64,000 bases of DNA from Diadema setosum (lineage: Eukaryota > Echinodermata > Echinoidea > Diadematoida > Diadematidae), in the NCBI GenBank assembly GCA_033980235.1, contig CM067070.1, positions 23,524,699 to 23,588,698 of the forward strand. The letters are read 5' to 3'. Below the pieces are notes generated by a model. It was not told the DNA's origin, ran no database searches, and worked only from the letters and a program-made list of their open reading frames with translations. Position numbers and translations under genes: made by a program. Position 1 is the first letter of the stretch. Every line of letters begins with the position of its first letter. Shown in pieces: positions 61,208 to 64,000 of the stretch.

Positions 61208-62843
61208 GTATCTGGGATGTTCTAAAGCTGGATAACAGCAAGGAGAAAGATAAATGAAAAGAGAAGTACATGTGAAAGAGTAGAAAAAAAAATGTGTCAG
61301 CAGCTTTAGGTGTTTGAAAAAAGAAGAAGACTTTTGAGGGAGGGGGTGCCCCCACTTGCAGTCTCGAGTCTTGTGGACATAGCAATTAACAAACTTTGAA
61401 GTTAGTAAGACCTTTCCTTGAACCCCATTCCCCATTAGCTTCCAGGTCAACCTTCAGAATGTATATCTCCAGTACACTTGCATACGATCCACTATTTCAC
61501 ATATTCACATTCACCCCTATTTCAACTTTCAGACAATGAAATTTCCCCAAGAAAAAAAAAAAAGAAGAAGAAAGTTCTCTCCACTGACTTTTCCAAGGTA
61601 CTATACAGAGGTGTAAGCTCTTTTTCCTATGAATTTGAAAAATATACAGAAGTTGACTGCAATTACTCGACATCAAGCTATAATGAAAGAAGTACAAGTT
61701 ACATAGCACAGAGAGTCCCTGAGCTACTTAACACTACTGCTGAATGGAAAGAATATATCACAAACACATAAAGACATTTCCATGCACTTTCAAGATGACT
61801 TGAGACAACAAGCTGACTAATCTTGCTTACAAAGCGATGACTCACATAGCAAACAGTTGATTTGGAATCATACAAGTATGATGGAAATGGGAAACTTACA
61901 GGCGAAATCAGTCATCAATCTTTTATCTTCTCACGGTGCCACAGAAAATAGTACAGAATCTAAGACACCATTATTCACAGTTTTGTTTTGTTCTGCTAAG
62001 TCTGAGTGTTGACAAAGTTAATATTTCACAGTTTATCTGTCAACAACTCTTGATCAGAATTTTGTGGAAAAGATAAGAACAAAAAGCACGAGTGTGATAC
62101 AGTGATTTTTATCTAGTGTACCATCCTCATCGTCACCCCTCAGCTCTGATCTGTGAGACCGGATGAACGTGTTGTTGGCAGCTACGTACCTTCTACATGT
62201 GTATCGCCAGGTCGGCAGTGTATCGCCGTATCTATTTGGTGTAAATACGGATTAGTGGGAAATCCTTCTCTTATCTTCCTACTTCTTCTTTTTTCATCCT
62301 CTTTTCTCCCCAAAGCTTGTTTGATTGCTCCCCACAAACATTTTTTCACCCGCTTCTCGAGCACGGTGTTGGGAAACCGCTTACTATGGTCCACCTTGCA
62401 CTTACTGTAAACTCCCCACTAGCTTTCTACCCCCCCCCCCCCCCTTTATCTCTGTTTTCCTACCTTTCTCTATAAATGCCTACGTACACATGTACCATAT
62501 CAGTTTGTTAATATAAAAGCATAACTACCTGTATTTCTTTTTTTCCCCTCTTTCATTCTATCTTTTCGATACACTGTAGACGTATCTCGATCATAACAAC
62601 GTCAATCTGTACAGTCCATTCATCAATGTACAATTGCACCATTTCATATGCCACAATCACATTGTATTTCACAGAGTTTTCATTTTCGTAAATTTCATGA
62701 GTTGGGTGCTTAATAAAGCAATTTAAGAACGTGCAAAAATATTGGCTCGGATCCCAACACAAAAGTGACAAGGTGTGTGATAATGCTGCACTACAAAATT
62801 GCAAAATTTAATCACTTGCACAACTGTCAGGAAGTCCTGATTC
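61208..62843. other. Unassigned stretch upstream of SIK exon a
   Basis: No supported frame. An A-run with AAG repeats lies near 61549-61572 and a C-run at 62431-62444. The missing SIK 5' exon was looked for here through its expected glycine-loop codons and not found. Confidence 0.45.
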
Positions 62844-62962
62844 TGAATGAATGAATGAATGAATGAATGAATGAATGAATGAATGAATGAATGAATGAAT
62901 GAATGAATGAATGAATGAATGAATGAATGAATAATGAATGAATGAATGAATGAATGAATGAA

Positions 62963-62993
<31 letters not shown>

Positions 62994-63010
62994 AATAAAT
63001 AAAATAAAAT
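62844..63010. repeat. (GAAT)n passing into (AAAT)n microsatellite
   Basis: About 115 bases of GAAT units with one slip, then about 45 bases of AAAT units. The minus-strand HSFI-repeat frame is an artefact of this repeat. Confidence 0.95.
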
Positions 63011-64000
63011 TTAACAAAAATGAATAGGCTTGCTAGATATGTGGCATATACCATATGTTACAAATTTAACAATCATCCATCCATCTACCTTGATATTCCT
63101 CCTCATTATCAAGCTATAGATAATACGATACACTGAATTTCTTCCATTGCCATACTATCCATGGTCATGTCTCATTATTGATGATAAACATGTAAAATCA
63201 AAACATTTCATAATCTATGTACAATGTATGTGTTCTGTGTAATAACATCTTCAAGAAGTCATTTTATTTTTTTTTCATTTACTGATTTAGACACAAATGT
63301 TGAGCATTCATCAAATCCAGGGCTATTCGGGGTATAGTTGTTTTTTTCTTTCTTTTTATATAATGCCATTTCCATCAGAAGAGAAATGTACAAGTTTGTG
63401 TGTTTTTTTCTTTTTATATAATGCCATTTCCATCAGAAGAGAAATGTACGTTTGTTTGGTTTTTTTTTTTTATTTCATTCCTGAGCAGTCTCTTTTTCAA
63501 CTTAAATTCTTTCTCATTTCTCATAGGCCTCTTTTTGTACAATATTCCCTATACTCATCCTCATGATTCTTGTGATTATATGAAGTTGGAGCAAAACATT
63601 ACTGACATTTACAGATTGGCTAAAAAGCGCTTTCAAGACACTGCAGAGTTTCTGGTTTATTACAAATTAATGGTCTTACGGCAGATGCCTCATTACTTGC
63701 AATGGAGGCTAGTTCTGACAAGATTGCTCCAAATTTCAGTCATGAAAGCACAAATACACATATCTTGTGCAAACGAGATACATGTACGTCCAGCAACACA
63801 ATTATGTCCGGCAGCGCATTTGTCCACCCACTCAGGCCCACATGATTAGCCTACATATGAGTATAATGGTCTTTTCTATGTTCCTGTTATTTTGGCAAGA
63901 TTACATGTACTTCTACTGGATCATAAAATCCATTATGTAGGAGTATGAATTGATAACAACACAAGCATACATTCGGTATGAAAACAAATATGTGTGCTTG
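63011..64000. other. Unassigned right end of window
   Basis: Contains a tandem duplication of about 58 bp: ATGCCATTTCCATCAGAAGA occurs at 63363 and 63421, each followed by a T-rich run. No supported gene. Confidence 0.55.

Noticed and set aside
62808..63054. Minus-strand frame rich in HSFI repeats
   Set aside because: Pure translation of a GAAT microsatellite.
59055..64000. Missing first SIK exon with the glycine loop
   Set aside because: I scanned the minus strand for GKGNFA-like coding and saw none; it probably lies beyond the window.

Overview
The window reads as genomic DNA of a marine invertebrate deuterostome, most likely an echinoderm. This is an inference from its AT-rich introns, TACATGTA- and AGGCCTA-rich spacer, a Gmr1-like LTR retrotransposon (a lineage described from deuterostomes) and many small foldback transposons. 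All recognisable host genes are split by GT..AG introns and lie on the minus strand. There is no prokaryotic gene organisation.

Layout: 1-3252 is non-coding, with one foldback element. 3253-9165 is an almost pristine LTR retrotransposon: two 1157-bp LTRs with 3 differences, a CATG target duplication, a tRNA-Pro-like primer site, gag, and protease plus integrase, but no reverse transcriptase or RNase H. 9166-12161 is repeat-bearing spacer. 12696-17657 (minus) is a complete three-exon CYP2-clan cytochrome P450 that encodes 529 aa. Its last intron carries a tandem array rich in AGGTCA direct repeats, a nested transposon insertion and a decayed copy of the upstream exon end. 17658-33291 is about 15.6 kb of gene-poor spacer, some of which may be 3' UTR of the next gene. 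33292-58759 (minus) is the kinase SIK (salt-inducible kinase, SIK3-like). Twelve exons give 1239 codons of continuous frame: kinase domain from the ATP lysine onward, UBA domain, two RRASDG phosphorylation sites and a C-terminal KA1-like segment. The 5' exon(s) with the glycine loop lie beyond the recognised part. 58760-64000 is the 5' intron or upstream region of SIK, with a tRNA-derived SINE, two foldback elements and simple repeats.

The two host genes are not functionally coupled as far as the sequence shows. The recurring theme is transposon and duplication activity inside introns. The P450 and SIK genes each carry decayed copies of an exon end together with its splice donor, a short distance into the downstream intron. 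At least four TTAA-flanked and four TA-flanked foldback elements occur, two of them in nested arrangements that show order of insertion.
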